Counted from the stretch's first letter, positions 52,431 to 63,930 are shown. The stretch: DNA of 64,000 nt from Halomonas sp. QHL1 (GCF_001882345.1 NZ_MINL01000001.1:2193705-2257704), one strand, 5' to 3'. Numbers and translations are program-made. Notes: generated by a model from the sequence alone, not told the origin.

Positions 52431-53948
52431 TTAACGCTGCTCCGTTGCCTCATTGGCCATTATCGGCGCTGGCCCCGCCTGGGGCGATGACGCCAACAAT
52501 TGGCTTGCAACGTAGTAAACAATTGCCCCCAGCGCCGAGCCGGTGAACCAGCCGTAGTCGTAGAACCAATCCATAGTGCCGGTTAACAGCGACAACAAAG
52601 TAAGCGCCACCGGCACGCCAAAGGCGATAAAACCGGCGATGTTCACCGCAGGATAAGCATGGTTATCCATATATAGGCTGGGCACATCCAGGCGTTGCTT
52701 TTTAATCAGGAAGTAATCCACTGCCATAATGCCCGCGATTGGCCCTAGCAAGCTTGAATAGCCTAACAACCAGTTGGAGTACATCTGTTCAAGGGAAACC
52801 CCTGGCGGAATAACACCCGCTTTTTGCAGCAAATCGTAGCCCATTAGCAGTACGCCTACAGCGCCGGTCATAAGCACACCGCGGGTCTGATTAATTAATT
52901 TAGGGGCAATGTTCTGAAAATCGTTGGTAGGCGAAACGATGTTAGAAGCCGTATTGGTGGAGATCGTGGCGATAATGATCAGCAGCATCGCCAGTACCAC
53001 CCAGAAGGGGCTGTCGATATAGCCGATCAAACGCACCGGGTCGGCAACAGTTTGGCCCACCAGCGTCTCAGAAGCAGCAGTTAACACCACACCGAGCGCG
53101 GCAAAGAAGAACATCGTTAGAGGCAAACCAATCACCTGACCGACGATCTGATCTTTTTGGCTTTTGGCAAAGCGGCTGAAATCGGGAATATTCAGCGAGA
53201 GGGTGGCCCAAAAGCCCACCATGGCGGTTAAGCCCGCGAAGAAGTAGCCATACACCGACGCCCCTTCAGGCCGCGACGGCGGCTGGGCCAATAGCTCGGT
53301 CATCGACATATTTGGCCATGCCCATATCATTAGCCCCACCCCAACGGCTAACAGCAGAGGTGCGGCGAAGGTTTCCAGCCATTTAATCGACTCCGCGCCA
53401 CGAATCACCACATAGAGATTCATCGCGCCGAAGACAAAAAAGCCGATCACTTCACCAACACCTCCCATCGCAGCCCAAGCGGGAATCAACTCGGAGAGCA
53501 ACAGGTGAATGGCCAAACCACCAAACATGGTTTGAATACCAAACCAGCCGCAGCCGACCAGGGCGCGCACCAGACAAGGTACGTTGGAACCTAAAATACC
53601 GAACGAAGAGCGTAAAACCACCGGAAATGGAATACCAAACTTAGTACCAGGAAAGGCGTTTAAGGTAAGTGGAATCAACACGATCACGTTGGCCAAGAGA
53701 ATGGCGAACAGCGCTTCCCCTACGCTCAACCCAAAGTAGGCGGTTAATACTCCACCTAGCGTGTAGGTGGGTACGCAGATCGACATGCCTACCCACAGTG
53801 CCGCAATATTCCACTTACTCCAAGTACGCTCGCTGGCCTGGGTAGGCGCAATATCCTCATTAAAGCGCGCGCTACTGCGTACATCGTCCCCTACATCAAG
53901 TTCTATCAGCCCGCCTCGATCCACCATCTGAGAGGTTGTTTCGGTCAT
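52431..53948 (-). CDS. NCS1-family nucleobase/hydantoin permease
   Basis: 505 aa with about 12 membrane segments. Seen: the N-terminal cytoplasmic SKWNIAALWVGMSICVPTY, FGIPFPVVLRSSFGILGSN and NLYVVIRGAESIKWLETFAA, all NCS1 signatures. The family carries uracil, cytosine, allantoin or hydantoins with sodium or protons. Divergent placement opposite the reductive pyrimidine operon points to uracil, thymine or dihydropyrimidine uptake. GGAGA lies just before the start at 53948. Confidence 0.9.
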   Translation of the reverse strand: MTETTSQMVDRGGLIELDVGDDVRSSARFNEDIAPTQASERTWSKWNIAALWVGMSICVPTYTLGGVLTAYFGLSVGEALFAILLANVIVLIPLTLNAFPGTKFGIPFPVVLRSSFGILGSNVPCLVRALVGCGWFGIQTMFGGLAIHLLLSELIPAWAAMGGVGEVIGFFVFGAMNLYVVIRGAESIKWLETFAAPLLLAVGVGLMIWAWPNMSMTELLAQPPSRPEGASVYGYFFAGLTAMVGFWATLSLNIPDFSRFAKSQKDQIVGQVIGLPLTMFFFAALGVVLTAASETLVGQTVADPVRLIGYIDSPFWVVLAMLLIIIATISTNTASNIVSPTNDFQNIAPKLINQTRGVLMTGAVGVLLMGYDLLQKAGVIPPGVSLEQMYSNWLLGYSSLLGPIAGIMAVDYFLIKKQRLDVPSLYMDNHAYPAVNIAGFIAFGVPVALTLLSLLTGTMDWFYDYGWFTGSALGAIVYYVASQLLASSPQAGPAPIMANEATEQR

Positions 53949-54508
53949 TTTTTATCTCCTCAGCATTGCGTTGCCCATCTAGGCCATATCTGAAAGCTAA
54001 CTTCCACGGTCAATGGAGCTTCCCAGACAGAATTAAAAGCAATAAGCGTGCCTACTTATAAAAGCAGGACAACTAACTCATTGATTAAAAAGCTGCCTTT
54101 CTAGACAACAATATTATTGTTAGCTTGTTACCTTTACTTCACTCTTCCCTCAAACAAAAACCAATTAAACAAAGCTAGGCCAAAAAAAATATTTGCACCA
54201 ATTTAAAACAAAAAATAACCAAATTAATTCATTACAAACATAGTAAGCACATGATTTATATAGCATAAACAAACCATCCAAAACAGTGCAAAGACTCACC
54301 AAAAGAGTGAAAATCGCTTCTTATAACAATAAAACCAAGCAAACTCAAAGAGTTAAATGCAGTTTTACAAATCGCCATTAAAGACTTGCTAAAACCACCC
54401 TCCCAGCGCTACTTTCAACAAAAGCTGTCTATTTCGTCAGCTTTACAAAACTCATTCTGAACACATTACAAATATGCACCACACACCAACAATCAGAGGG
54501 AGCGTCTC
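53949..54508. other. 560-bp AT-rich intergenic region between divergent transporter and pyrimidine operon
   Basis: No open frame worth reporting. It is far more AT-rich than the rest of the window. It holds the divergent promoters for the NCS1 gene and the pyrimidine operon. An inverted repeat AACAATA-T-TATTGTT is at 54107-54121, and a weak -35/-10-like pair (TTTACA-N17-ATTACA) lies near 54445-54473. Candidate operator and promoter region only. Confidence 0.5.
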
Positions 54509-55375
54509 ATGCAGAAGATGAAAATTGGGCTGATTCAGATGGGCCTTAAAACCAGCACCGATCTTGAACCTGAGGCTATTCGCGACGCCATGAACGAGGC
54601 GCACCTGCCGATGATTCAGCAAGCGGCTGACCAAGGTGTGCAAGTGCTCTGTTTTCAGGAAGTGTTTAATCAGCCCTATTTCTGCCCCAGCCAAGATGGC
54701 AAATGGTACGCCGCCGCCGAGCGGGTGCCGGAAGGACCTACCTGCCAGATGATGCAGAAGCTGGCCGCCGAGCACCGCATGGTAATCATCGTGCCCGTGT
54801 ACGAAGAGACTGAAACCGGCGTTTACTACAACACCGCCGCAGTGTTCGACGCCGACGGCAGCTACCTGGGTAAATACCACAAAACCCATATTCCCCAAGT
54901 GGCCGGGTTTTGGGAGAAATTCTTCTTCAAGCCGGGCCAATCCAACTGGCCGGTGTTCGATACCGCCTACGGCAAGATCGGCGTGTACATCTGCTACGAC
55001 CGTCACTTCCCCGAAGGCTGGCGGGCGCTGGCACTCAATGGCGCCGAAGTGATCTTCAATCCCTCTGCCACCGTGGCCGGGCTTTCCCAGTACCTGTGGG
55101 AGCTTGAGCAACCCGCCTCCGCCGCTGCCAACGGTTGCTTTATCGCTGCGATCAATCGTGTAGGTACTGAAGCGCCTTGGAATATCGGCGATTTCTACGG
55201 CTCCAGCTATATCGTCAACCCGCGAGGCAAGATCGAGGCTCAGGCCAGCGAAACCGAAGACGAATTGCTGGTCCACGAGATCGATTCGGACATGGTGCGC
55301 GAGGTGCGCAACAACTGGCAGTTCTTCCGCGACCGCCGCCCGGAAACCTATACCCGCCTCACCGACGGTGAATGA
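54509..55375 (+). CDS. Beta-ureidopropionase (N-carbamoyl-beta-alanine amidohydrolase)
   Basis: Nitrilase-superfamily hydrolase, 288 aa: N-carbamoyl-beta-alanine gives beta-alanine, CO2 and ammonia, last step of reductive uracil breakdown. The Glu-Lys-Cys triad is visible: CFQEVFNQPYF (Glu), KYHKTHIPQ (Lys), VYICYDRHFPEGWR (Cys). The first gene of the four-gene pyrimidine operon, ahead of dihydropyrimidinase. A GGGAG site precedes the ATG. The acyl-substrate choice relies on context: related nitrilases hydrolyse other carbamoyl amines. Confidence 0.9.
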   Translation: MQKMKIGLIQMGLKTSTDLEPEAIRDAMNEAHLPMIQQAADQGVQVLCFQEVFNQPYFCPSQDGKWYAAAERVPEGPTCQMMQKLAAEHRMVIIVPVYEETETGVYYNTAAVFDADGSYLGKYHKTHIPQVAGFWEKFFFKPGQSNWPVFDTAYGKIGVYICYDRHFPEGWRALALNGAEVIFNPSATVAGLSQYLWELEQPASAAANGCFIAAINRVGTEAPWNIGDFYGSSYIVNPRGKIEAQASETEDELLVHEIDSDMVREVRNNWQFFRDRRPETYTRLTDGE

Positions 55376-55396
55376 TTCTGCTGGTAAAAAAAATAA

Positions 55397-56848
<1,452 letters not shown>

Positions 56849-56882
56849 CAGCTGTGCCCATAACAACAGCGGAGGCTCTACT

Positions 56883-58262
56883 GTGAATAGCCCACTGAAC
56901 CACCTACCCAGCGCAAAAGAGGTCGGCACTTACGACCCGGATACGCTGGCAAGCAACTTTAGCGACCTGCACCCGCCGCTGACCCATCGTCAGGCGATGA
57001 TCGAAAGTCAGCGCTGCCTCTATTGCTTCGATGCGCCCTGCGTTGAGGCCTGCCCGTCGGAGATCGACATCCCGAGCTTTATTCGCCAGATCAGCGAAAA
57101 CAACATCAACGGCGCGGCGGAAACCATTCTGGAAGCCAACATCCTGGGCGGCAGCTGCGCCCGGGTTTGCCCAACGGAAATTCTCTGCGAGCGCAGCTGC
57201 GTGCGCAACCACGACGCCGAGTGCCAGCCGGTACTGATCGGTTTGCTGCAGCGTCACGCCACTGACCACATGCAGTTCGACGGCCACCCGTTCAAGCGCG
57301 CCGCTTCCACCGGCCGTCATGTGGCCGTGGTCGGCGCTGGCCCTGCTGGGCTCTCCTGCGCACACCGGCTGGCGATGCTCGGCCATCAGGTGACCATCTT
57401 CGAGGCCGAGCAAAAGCCCGGCGGACTGAACGAGTACGGCATCGCCCGCTACAAGATGACCGATGATTTCGCCCGTAAGGAAGTCGAGTTTCTGCTCGAG
57501 ATCGGCGGCATCGATATCCAGTACGGTCAGCGCCTGGGCGACAATCTAGAACTGGCCGCCCTGCATCAGCAGTACGACAGCGTATTTCTCGGCTTGGGCC
57601 TGGGCACCAGCCGCGCCTTGGGGCTAACCGGTGACGAAGCGCCCGGCCTGATGCCCGCCGTGGACTACATCAAGACCCTGCGCCAAACCGATGATCTGGG
57701 CAGCCTTGCGGTCGCCAAGCGCTGCATCGTGATTGGCGCAGGCAATACCGCTATCGACATGGCCACCCAGATGGCCCGCTTGGGCGCCACCGACGTCACG
57801 CTGGTCTATCGTCGCGGCGTCGAGGCAATGTCCGCCACCGACCACGAGCAGGAGATCGCCAAAGCCAACGGCGTGCGCATGATCACCTGGGCACAGCCCG
57901 ACGATATTCTGCTGGACAGCCAAGGCCGGGTGGCCGGCATGCGCTTTGCCAAGACCCGGGAACAGGCAGGACAGTTAACCGCCACTGGCGAGACCTTTGA
58001 GATTGCCGCCGACGCCATCTTCAAGGCGATTGGTCAGGGCTTTGATGGGGCAAGCCTTCGCGACGCCACGGCTGCCGAGCTCGCCCGCGACGGCGAGCGC
58101 ATCCAGGTGGATGACATGCTGCGCACCTCGCTGCCTAACGTTTACGCTGGCGGTGACTGTGTAAAACCTGGCCAGGACCTCACCGTTCAGGCCGTGCAGC
58201 ACGGCAAGCTTGCCGCCCACGCCATTCATCAGGCGCTCGTCGCCAAGCAGGAGGCCGCATGA
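56883..58262 (+). CDS. preT: Dihydropyrimidine dehydrogenase subunit PreT
   Basis: NAD(P)H- and FAD-binding subunit of the PreTA enzyme reducing uracil and thymine, 459 aa. GltD-like: N-terminal Cys sets (CLYCFDAPCVEACPSEIDIP and CARVCPTEILCERSC) for two [4Fe-4S] clusters, FAD motif VAVVGAGPAGLSCAHRLA and NAD motif CIVIGAGNTAIDMA, then YAGGDCVKPG. GTG start at 56883 with a GGAGG site upstream. Overlaps preA by 4 nt. Confidence 0.94.
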   Translation: MNSPLNHLPSAKEVGTYDPDTLASNFSDLHPPLTHRQAMIESQRCLYCFDAPCVEACPSEIDIPSFIRQISENNINGAAETILEANILGGSCARVCPTEILCERSCVRNHDAECQPVLIGLLQRHATDHMQFDGHPFKRAASTGRHVAVVGAGPAGLSCAHRLAMLGHQVTIFEAEQKPGGLNEYGIARYKMTDDFARKEVEFLLEIGGIDIQYGQRLGDNLELAALHQQYDSVFLGLGLGTSRALGLTGDEAPGLMPAVDYIKTLRQTDDLGSLAVAKRCIVIGAGNTAIDMATQMARLGATDVTLVYRRGVEAMSATDHEQEIAKANGVRMITWAQPDDILLDSQGRVAGMRFAKTREQAGQLTATGETFEIAADAIFKAIGQGFDGASLRDATAAELARDGERIQVDDMLRTSLPNVYAGGDCVKPGQDLTVQAVQHGKLAAHAIHQALVAKQEAA

Positions 58263-59593
58263 AGACCACCCCTCTCTCTTTCCCAGGTAAGAAAAACAGC
58301 GGCGACAGCGTCGTCAACAGCGTTGATCTGTCGGTTAACTTTGCCGGTATCAAAGCCCCCAACCCGTTCTGGTTGGCCTCCGCTCCGCCCACCGACAAAG
58401 CCTACAACGTGGTACGCGCCTATGAAGCGGGCTGGGGCGGCGTGGTGTGGAAAACCCTAGGCGAAGAGCCACCTGCGGTGAATGTCTCCTCACGCTACTC
58501 GGCCCACTACGGCAAAAACCGCGAAGTGATCGGCTTTAACAATATCGAGCTGATTACCGATCGTTCACTGGAGATCAATCTTAAAGAAATCACCCAGGTG
58601 AAAAAGGACTGGCCCGACCGCGCGCTGATCGTCTCCATCATGGTCCCCTGCAATGAAGAGGCATGGGCCTATATTCTGCCGCTGGTGGAGGCCACCGGTG
58701 CCGACGGCATCGAACTCAATCTGGGCTGCCCCCACGGCATGCCCGAACGCGGCATGGGCGCGGCGGTAGGCCAGAACCCGGACCTGATCGAGAAAGTCAC
58801 CTACTGGTGCAAGAAGCACTACTCCAAACCGGTGATCGTGAAGCTAACGCCCAATATCACCGATATTCGCGTGGGCGCCCAGGCGGCGCTGCGCGGCGGG
58901 GCCGACGCGGTGTCGCTGATCAATACCATTAACTCGATCACCAGTATCGACCTGGACAATATGGTCGCCAAGCCCACCGTGGGCCATCAAAGCACCCACG
59001 GCGGCTACTGCGGCAGCGCCGTTAAGCCCATTGCGATGAATATGGTGGCAGAGATTGCCCGCGACCCGGCGACGCCCACTCTGCCAATCTCTGGCATTGG
59101 TGGTATCTCCAACTGGCGAGACGCAGCGGAATTTATCGCTTTAGGTGCGGGCAGCGTGCAGGTGTGTACCGCCGCGATGCTCAACGGCTTTCGCATTGTG
59201 GAGGAGATGAAAGACGGGCTTTCCCGCTGGATGTCGGAAAAAGGCTATGACTCGATCGAGGCGTTCTCGCGCAAGGCGATACCCCAGACTACCGATTGGA
59301 AGCACCTGGATATCAACTTCAAGACCATCGCCAAGATCGACCAGGACCTGTGTATTGAGTGCGGCCGCTGCTATATCGCCTGCGAGGATACCTCCCACCA
59401 GTCGATTGCCAAGCTCACCGAAAAAGACGGCGCGCGCCGCTACGAAGTGATCGAGGAAGAATGCGTGGGCTGCAACCTGTGCCAGATCACCTGCCCGGTG
59501 GAAAACTGCATCACCATGGTGCCGCAGGAAACCGGAAAGCCCTTCCTGGCTTGGGATGACGACCCGCGCAACCCCTTCCGGGTCGCCTCTTGA
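58259..59593 (+). CDS. preA: Dihydropyrimidine dehydrogenase subunit PreA
   Basis: FMN-binding catalytic subunit, 444 aa. A dihydroorotate-dehydrogenase-like TIM barrel (about 20-330; NFAGIKAPNPFWLASAPP, ELNLGCPHGMPERGMG with the catalytic Cys region nearby) is followed by a C-terminal ferredoxin with CIECGRCYIAC and CVGCNLCQITCPVENC. Reduces uracil to dihydrouracil, which feeds hydA. The last gene of the operon, 18 nt before a strong terminator. Confidence 0.94.
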   Translation: MKTTPLSFPGKKNSGDSVVNSVDLSVNFAGIKAPNPFWLASAPPTDKAYNVVRAYEAGWGGVVWKTLGEEPPAVNVSSRYSAHYGKNREVIGFNNIELITDRSLEINLKEITQVKKDWPDRALIVSIMVPCNEEAWAYILPLVEATGADGIELNLGCPHGMPERGMGAAVGQNPDLIEKVTYWCKKHYSKPVIVKLTPNITDIRVGAQAALRGGADAVSLINTINSITSIDLDNMVAKPTVGHQSTHGGYCGSAVKPIAMNMVAEIARDPATPTLPISGIGGISNWRDAAEFIALGAGSVQVCTAAMLNGFRIVEEMKDGLSRWMSEKGYDSIEAFSRKAIPQTTDWKHLDINFKTIAKIDQDLCIECGRCYIACEDTSHQSIAKLTEKDGARRYEVIEEECVGCNLCQITCPVENCITMVPQETGKPFLAWDDDPRNPFRVAS

Positions 59594-59610
59594 TTAACGC
59601 CCTATAAAAC

Positions 59611-59649
59611 GCCACCGCCCCCACAGAGTGAGGGCGGTGGCATTTTTTT
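59611..59649 (+). terminator. Rho-independent terminator of the pyrimidine operon
   Basis: A 10-bp perfect stem (GCCACCGCCC / GGGCGGTGGC) with an 11-nt loop followed by seven T. It also faces the convergent RND pump gene. Confidence 0.9.
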
Positions 59650-59688
59650 AGCCGATGTTTCTTGCCTCTAAAAGCGACGAACACTGCA

Positions 59689-62600
59689 TTAATCCGAATG
59701 AACCTTGATCCGGTACAGCACGCAATAAACCACCGGCAGCACTATCAAAGTTAACAACGTGGCGACGCCAAGGCCACCGATCAGCGCGACCGCCATGCTG
59801 GCGAAGAAGGCATCGCTAATCAGCGGGATCATGCCCAGCATGGTGGTTAACGCGGCCATGGCGACCGGGCGAACGCGGCTGACGGCGGCTCGCACTACCG
59901 CGTGGTAGCGGTCTTGGTGCAGCGGCAGCTGCACGTTGATCTCCTCCACCAGCACGATGGCATTTTTGATCACCATACCGATCAAACTCAGCGTGCCCAG
60001 CAGTGCCATAAATGAGAAGGGCATCCCGGTAACCAGCAGCGCGCCCACTACGCCAATAATCGTTAGCGGAACCAGCGACCAAATGGCCAGCGGCTGGCGG
60101 AAGTTATTGAACAGCACCACAGTGAGAATAAACATCATCACTATGCCCAGCGGCAGTGAGGAAAATAATCCACTCTGCGCTTCGCCAGCGGTCTCAAACT
60201 CACCGCCCCACTCCAACCGATAGCCAGCCGGTAGATCCAAGGCTTCCACTCTTGGGCGAATGTCGGTCAATACGCTGGCCGCGGTCACGCCACTTAGCGG
60301 GTCGGGCTCACCGTACACCGCCAGCATGCGTTCTCGATTGCGGCGCATAATCAGCGGATCTGCCACCTGTGTAGTGATATCGCTGATCACTTGATCGGCG
60401 GTAATGTAGCGACTCTGCTCTGCGCTCCATACGTTAAGTGAGCCAAGGTTATCCGCATCGTGGCGCTGCTCAGAAATTGCCCGCGCCACTATCGGAATCA
60501 GGTCACTGCCGTCACGGTAAACGCCGACCTGGCTGCCACTGGTACTCAGCGCAAGGGTGCTGGCCAGGTCTTCACGGGTCACGCCCAACCTACGCGCGGT
60601 ATCCTCAAGAAAGACGGGCTCAATCACCTGCACGCGGTTACGCCAACTGGTGCGCACGCTGGTCATATTCGATGTATCGCGGAACATGGCCTCAACCTGA
60701 TCGCCCAACTGGCGCAGTACCGCTGGGTCGCTGCCGTAGAAGCGCGCCTCTAGCTTGGCTTTCGGCGCGGGGCCGACTTCCAAAGGGGCGATTTTAAAGT
60801 CGATATCGCTGTGGTCGCGCTCAAGCACTTGCTCAACGTCGGCCATACGCGCTTGCTGGATCGCTTTATCGTCGGTTTCGACAATTAACTGCGCATAGCT
60901 TGCGTAGCGGTCTTCCGGTGAGTAGGTGAGAGTAAAGCGCTGCGCCCCACCGCCCACGGTGGTGGTCAGGTGGCGAACGCCGTCCATCGCCATCACGCTT
61001 TCTTCTAGTTCGCTAACGCGCTGCTGGGTTTCGAGAATATCGGTCCCTTCCGGCGTGCGGTAATCGACAAAAAAGATCGGCGTATTCGAGGCTGGGAAAA
61101 AGGCATTTTTGACCGAACCAAAGCCGACCACCGCGCAGGCCAATATTGCCACCATCAGCGCCAAGGTTAACCAGCGCCAACGAATACCGGCGATAATGAC
61201 ACGGCCTACAAAACGGTAAACCACGCCTTTGTAGGGGTCTTCCTGTCCATCGCCGGGGGCCACGTTGCGGAAAAACAGCTTGAAGTAGAACGGCGTTAAC
61301 GTCAGCGCCGTGATCCAGCTCAACAGCAGCGAGTAGAGCAGCACGAAAAATAGCGAGCCGATAAACTCACCGGTGGTATCTGGCGATAAACCGATGGGAG
61401 CAAAGGCGGCGATCGCAATCAGCGTGGCTGCCAGCAACGGCCAGGCGTTTTGGCGAATCACTTGGTGCGCAGAATCACGAATAGTGCCACCGCGTTTTAA
61501 CCCCACCAGCATGCCTTCGGTGACCACAATGGCGTTATCCACCAACATGCCAAGGGCAATAATCAGCGCTCCCAGCGAGATTTTCTCCAGCTGCAAACCG
61601 TGAAAGCGCATCAGCATAAAGGTGCCGATAATGGTGATCAGCAGGATAAAACCCATTAACAGACCGCTGCGCCAACCCATAAACAGCATCAGCACCACGA
61701 TCACGATGGCTACCGCTTGGATCAAGCTGACCAGGAAACCAGATACCGCGTCATCGACCACCTGGGGCTGGTTATAAACGACGTTCAACTCCATACCCAG
61801 TGGCGTGCGGGTTTGCAGTTCATCCAGACGCTGCTGTAGCCGTTCGCCCACTTCGACCACATTCACACCGCTTTCAAAGGAGACACCCAGTGAGATGGCT
61901 GGCCTGCCCATATCGCGGTAAAGCTGCTGGGGTTGCTCCGCCAGTTCGCGGCTCACATCGGCAATATCGCTCAGCCGCACTAGCTCGCCGTCGCCCTCGC
62001 TGACAATGAGGGCGCGCAGATCGTCAATATCTGCCGCACTGCCCGTCGGCGTGATGCGGAAGCGTTGACCATCCTGTTTAAGATGCCCAGAATCCGCCAC
62101 CGCATTTTGGGTATCCAGCAGCTGCTGTAGCCGGGTTAATGGAATATTGAGTGCGCGCAGGCGTTCGCGATCAACTTCGATATAGATGCGCTCTTCGTGC
62201 TCACCGCTTAGCGACACCTTCGCGACGCCCTTCACCAAGGCGAGCTCGCGCTTGAGAAAATCAGCATGGTCAGCCAGGTCTGGCATGCTGTAGCCATCGC
62301 CCGTCAGGTTGACCATAAAACCAAATACATCGCCAAAGTCGTCATTAACGCGGGATTGACTCGCCCCTGGCGGAAGCGCGGCCTGGGCATCCTGTACTTT
62401 ACGCCGCAGCGAATCCCATAATTGCTCCAACTCCTCGTTCTGCACCGTACTTTCGAGCTCAACGGTGATCTGCGATAGACCATCAGAACTCACCGAGCTT
62501 ACCCGCTTGATCGATGGCATCGCCTGGATCGACTCTTCCAGTGTCGAAGTGACTTCCTGCTCTACCTCTTCAGGCGTCGCACCTGGGTACTGCGTGGTGA

Positions 62601-62733
62601 TCAGTGCATTGCGGATGGTAAATTCGGGGAACTCCAGCTGGCCCATGCCTAAAAAAGACAGCGCGCCGCCCGCCAGCAGCACCACGGTCATTAAATAGCT
62701 GGCCGCTCGATGGCGTAGAAAGTAGTCGACCAT
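59689..62733 (-). CDS. RND efflux pump inner-membrane transporter
   Basis: 1014 aa, AcrB/HAE1-type with a first TM helix, a large periplasmic loop, TM2-6, repeat loop and TM7-12. Seen: YPGATPEEVEQEVTSTLEE, the proton-relay helix LGMLVDNAIVVTEGMLVG, and FALIGMVIKNAIVLVEEIN-type helix 10. Works with the adaptor protein encoded 1 nt upstream. No outer-membrane channel gene is present, so an unlinked TolC is implied. Substrate range cannot be judged. Confidence 0.93.
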   Translation of the reverse strand: MVDYFLRHRAASYLMTVVLLAGGALSFLGMGQLEFPEFTIRNALITTQYPGATPEEVEQEVTSTLEESIQAMPSIKRVSSVSSDGLSQITVELESTVQNEELEQLWDSLRRKVQDAQAALPPGASQSRVNDDFGDVFGFMVNLTGDGYSMPDLADHADFLKRELALVKGVAKVSLSGEHEERIYIEVDRERLRALNIPLTRLQQLLDTQNAVADSGHLKQDGQRFRITPTGSAADIDDLRALIVSEGDGELVRLSDIADVSRELAEQPQQLYRDMGRPAISLGVSFESGVNVVEVGERLQQRLDELQTRTPLGMELNVVYNQPQVVDDAVSGFLVSLIQAVAIVIVVLMLFMGWRSGLLMGFILLITIIGTFMLMRFHGLQLEKISLGALIIALGMLVDNAIVVTEGMLVGLKRGGTIRDSAHQVIRQNAWPLLAATLIAIAAFAPIGLSPDTTGEFIGSLFFVLLYSLLLSWITALTLTPFYFKLFFRNVAPGDGQEDPYKGVVYRFVGRVIIAGIRWRWLTLALMVAILACAVVGFGSVKNAFFPASNTPIFFVDYRTPEGTDILETQQRVSELEESVMAMDGVRHLTTTVGGGAQRFTLTYSPEDRYASYAQLIVETDDKAIQQARMADVEQVLERDHSDIDFKIAPLEVGPAPKAKLEARFYGSDPAVLRQLGDQVEAMFRDTSNMTSVRTSWRNRVQVIEPVFLEDTARRLGVTREDLASTLALSTSGSQVGVYRDGSDLIPIVARAISEQRHDADNLGSLNVWSAEQSRYITADQVISDITTQVADPLIMRRNRERMLAVYGEPDPLSGVTAASVLTDIRPRVEALDLPAGYRLEWGGEFETAGEAQSGLFSSLPLGIVMMFILTVVLFNNFRQPLAIWSLVPLTIIGVVGALLVTGMPFSFMALLGTLSLIGMVIKNAIVLVEEINVQLPLHQDRYHAVVRAAVSRVRPVAMAALTTMLGMIPLISDAFFASMAVALIGGLGVATLLTLIVLPVVYCVLYRIKVHSD

Positions 62734-62734
62734 T

Positions 62735-63829
62735 TTAAAGCCCCTGCTCTTTTTCCCACGGCGTCACCCTGGTTTCCGCTGTTAAACGGTGGGCTCCGGC
62801 AGCCACAATGCGGTCACCCGCCGCCAGCTCTCCACTGACTTCCAGGCCATTCGAGGTTAATCGACCCACATCTACCGGTACCGCTTCAACATTTCCCGGT
62901 TCGACGAATCGCCATACCTGGGCCTGTTCAGGATCATCACCGGCATAGCTCACCGCGTTAGCGGGCAGTATCCACAGCGGAGCGCTATTTTCGGTTTGCA
63001 GCGAGCTCAAATCCAACCCCACGTTGGCACTCATGCCGTCTAAAAGGGTGATATCGTCCGGCTGGGGTAGCGTTAGCGTGACTTCATACGCCAAACTCTG
63101 CGCGCTGGCTTGGGTGGTGTAAGAGGCTAGCTGGGCGAGGTAAGGTTTATCGCTATTGCCAAAGCGCACTTCAAACGCCAACGCATCTCCGAAGGGCGTT
63201 CCATTGCTTCGCGGTATGCGCTGCACGATCTGCTCAGGCAGATGAAACACCACGTCTAGCTGCCCTGGTTGCTGAATAACCGCAACCGTTTCCTGCACCT
63301 GAACAATCTGGCGGTTATCCACCGGTACTTGGGCAATCACACCATCGTAAGGGGCGCGCAGTTGGGTGTGCTCTACCTGTTCTTGGGCCTGCTCAAAGGT
63401 GGCCCGGGCGGCCCGCCACTCGCTTTCCGACTGATCAAACTGGGATTGGCTGACCGCCCCACGCTGCAGGGTATAGCGCATGCGTTCTAGCGTTGCCTCG
63501 GCTAGCTCCAAGCGCGAACGAGCGCTGTCCAGCTCGCTTTGCACATTGCGATCATCAATCCGCGCGATCACCTCGCCCTCGCTCACCTGCTGGCCGGGGC
63601 TGACATTAAGCGCCAATAATTCCCCGGCCATACGAAATGACAAATTGCTGCGCGTAGAGGCTTCCACCCGGGCAGGAAACTGCCGTAAGGCCGTAGCATT
63701 TGCCGACTCCAGTGCCATCAATTTCACCGGCCGTGTGGCCTCAGATGACTGCGCCTGGGGTTGCTCACAGCCTGTTAGCACGAGCAGGGCCAGTAAGATG
63801 GGCAGTGAACGGAGAAGAGTAACGGCCAC
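62735..63829 (-). CDS. RND efflux periplasmic adaptor lipoprotein
   Basis: Membrane-fusion protein, 364 aa from GTG at 63829, with AAGGAG on the minus strand 6 nt away. Longer readings from 63913 cross the promoter area. Lipoprotein signal with lipobox LTGC (VAVTLLRSLPILLALLVLTG). Helical hairpin (about 95-165), lipoyl-like halves around SNLSFRMAGELLALNVSPGQ and RAPYDGVIAQVPV, then beta-barrel domain. It precedes the pump gene with a 1-nt gap. Confidence 0.9.
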   Translation of the reverse strand: MAVTLLRSLPILLALLVLTGCEQPQAQSSEATRPVKLMALESANATALRQFPARVEASTRSNLSFRMAGELLALNVSPGQQVSEGEVIARIDDRNVQSELDSARSRLELAEATLERMRYTLQRGAVSQSQFDQSESEWRAARATFEQAQEQVEHTQLRAPYDGVIAQVPVDNRQIVQVQETVAVIQQPGQLDVVFHLPEQIVQRIPRSNGTPFGDALAFEVRFGNSDKPYLAQLASYTTQASAQSLAYEVTLTLPQPDDITLLDGMSANVGLDLSSLQTENSAPLWILPANAVSYAGDDPEQAQVWRFVEPGNVEAVPVDVGRLTSNGLEVSGELAAGDRIVAAGAHRLTAETRVTPWEKEQGL

Positions 63830-63902
63830 GAGAGGCTCCTTTATAGCGGACAGCGCGGATTTCAAACCTGCATTCACAACATGAAGTGAGTAACATGGAA
63901 AT

Positions 63903-63930
63903 TTCACTGACATTCATGAATGTCAGTGAA
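63903..63930. promoter_or_regulatory. Perfect 28-bp palindrome, probable operator of the RND pump
   Basis: Begins TTCACTGACATTCA and is perfectly symmetrical. A TATAAT hexamer lies at 63934-63939. It is 73 nt from the pump adaptor start codon. Perfect palindromes of this kind (ACATTCATGAATGT core) are typical sites for TetR/AcrR-type repressors of efflux pumps. No regulator gene starts inside the last 60 nt, so it must lie to the right or elsewhere. Confidence 0.65.

Noticed and set aside
54452..55276. Open frame of about 274 codons on the minus strand
   Set aside because: Antisense to the beta-ureidopropionase gene, whose Glu-Lys-Cys triad is intact; no ribosome binding site and no family match.
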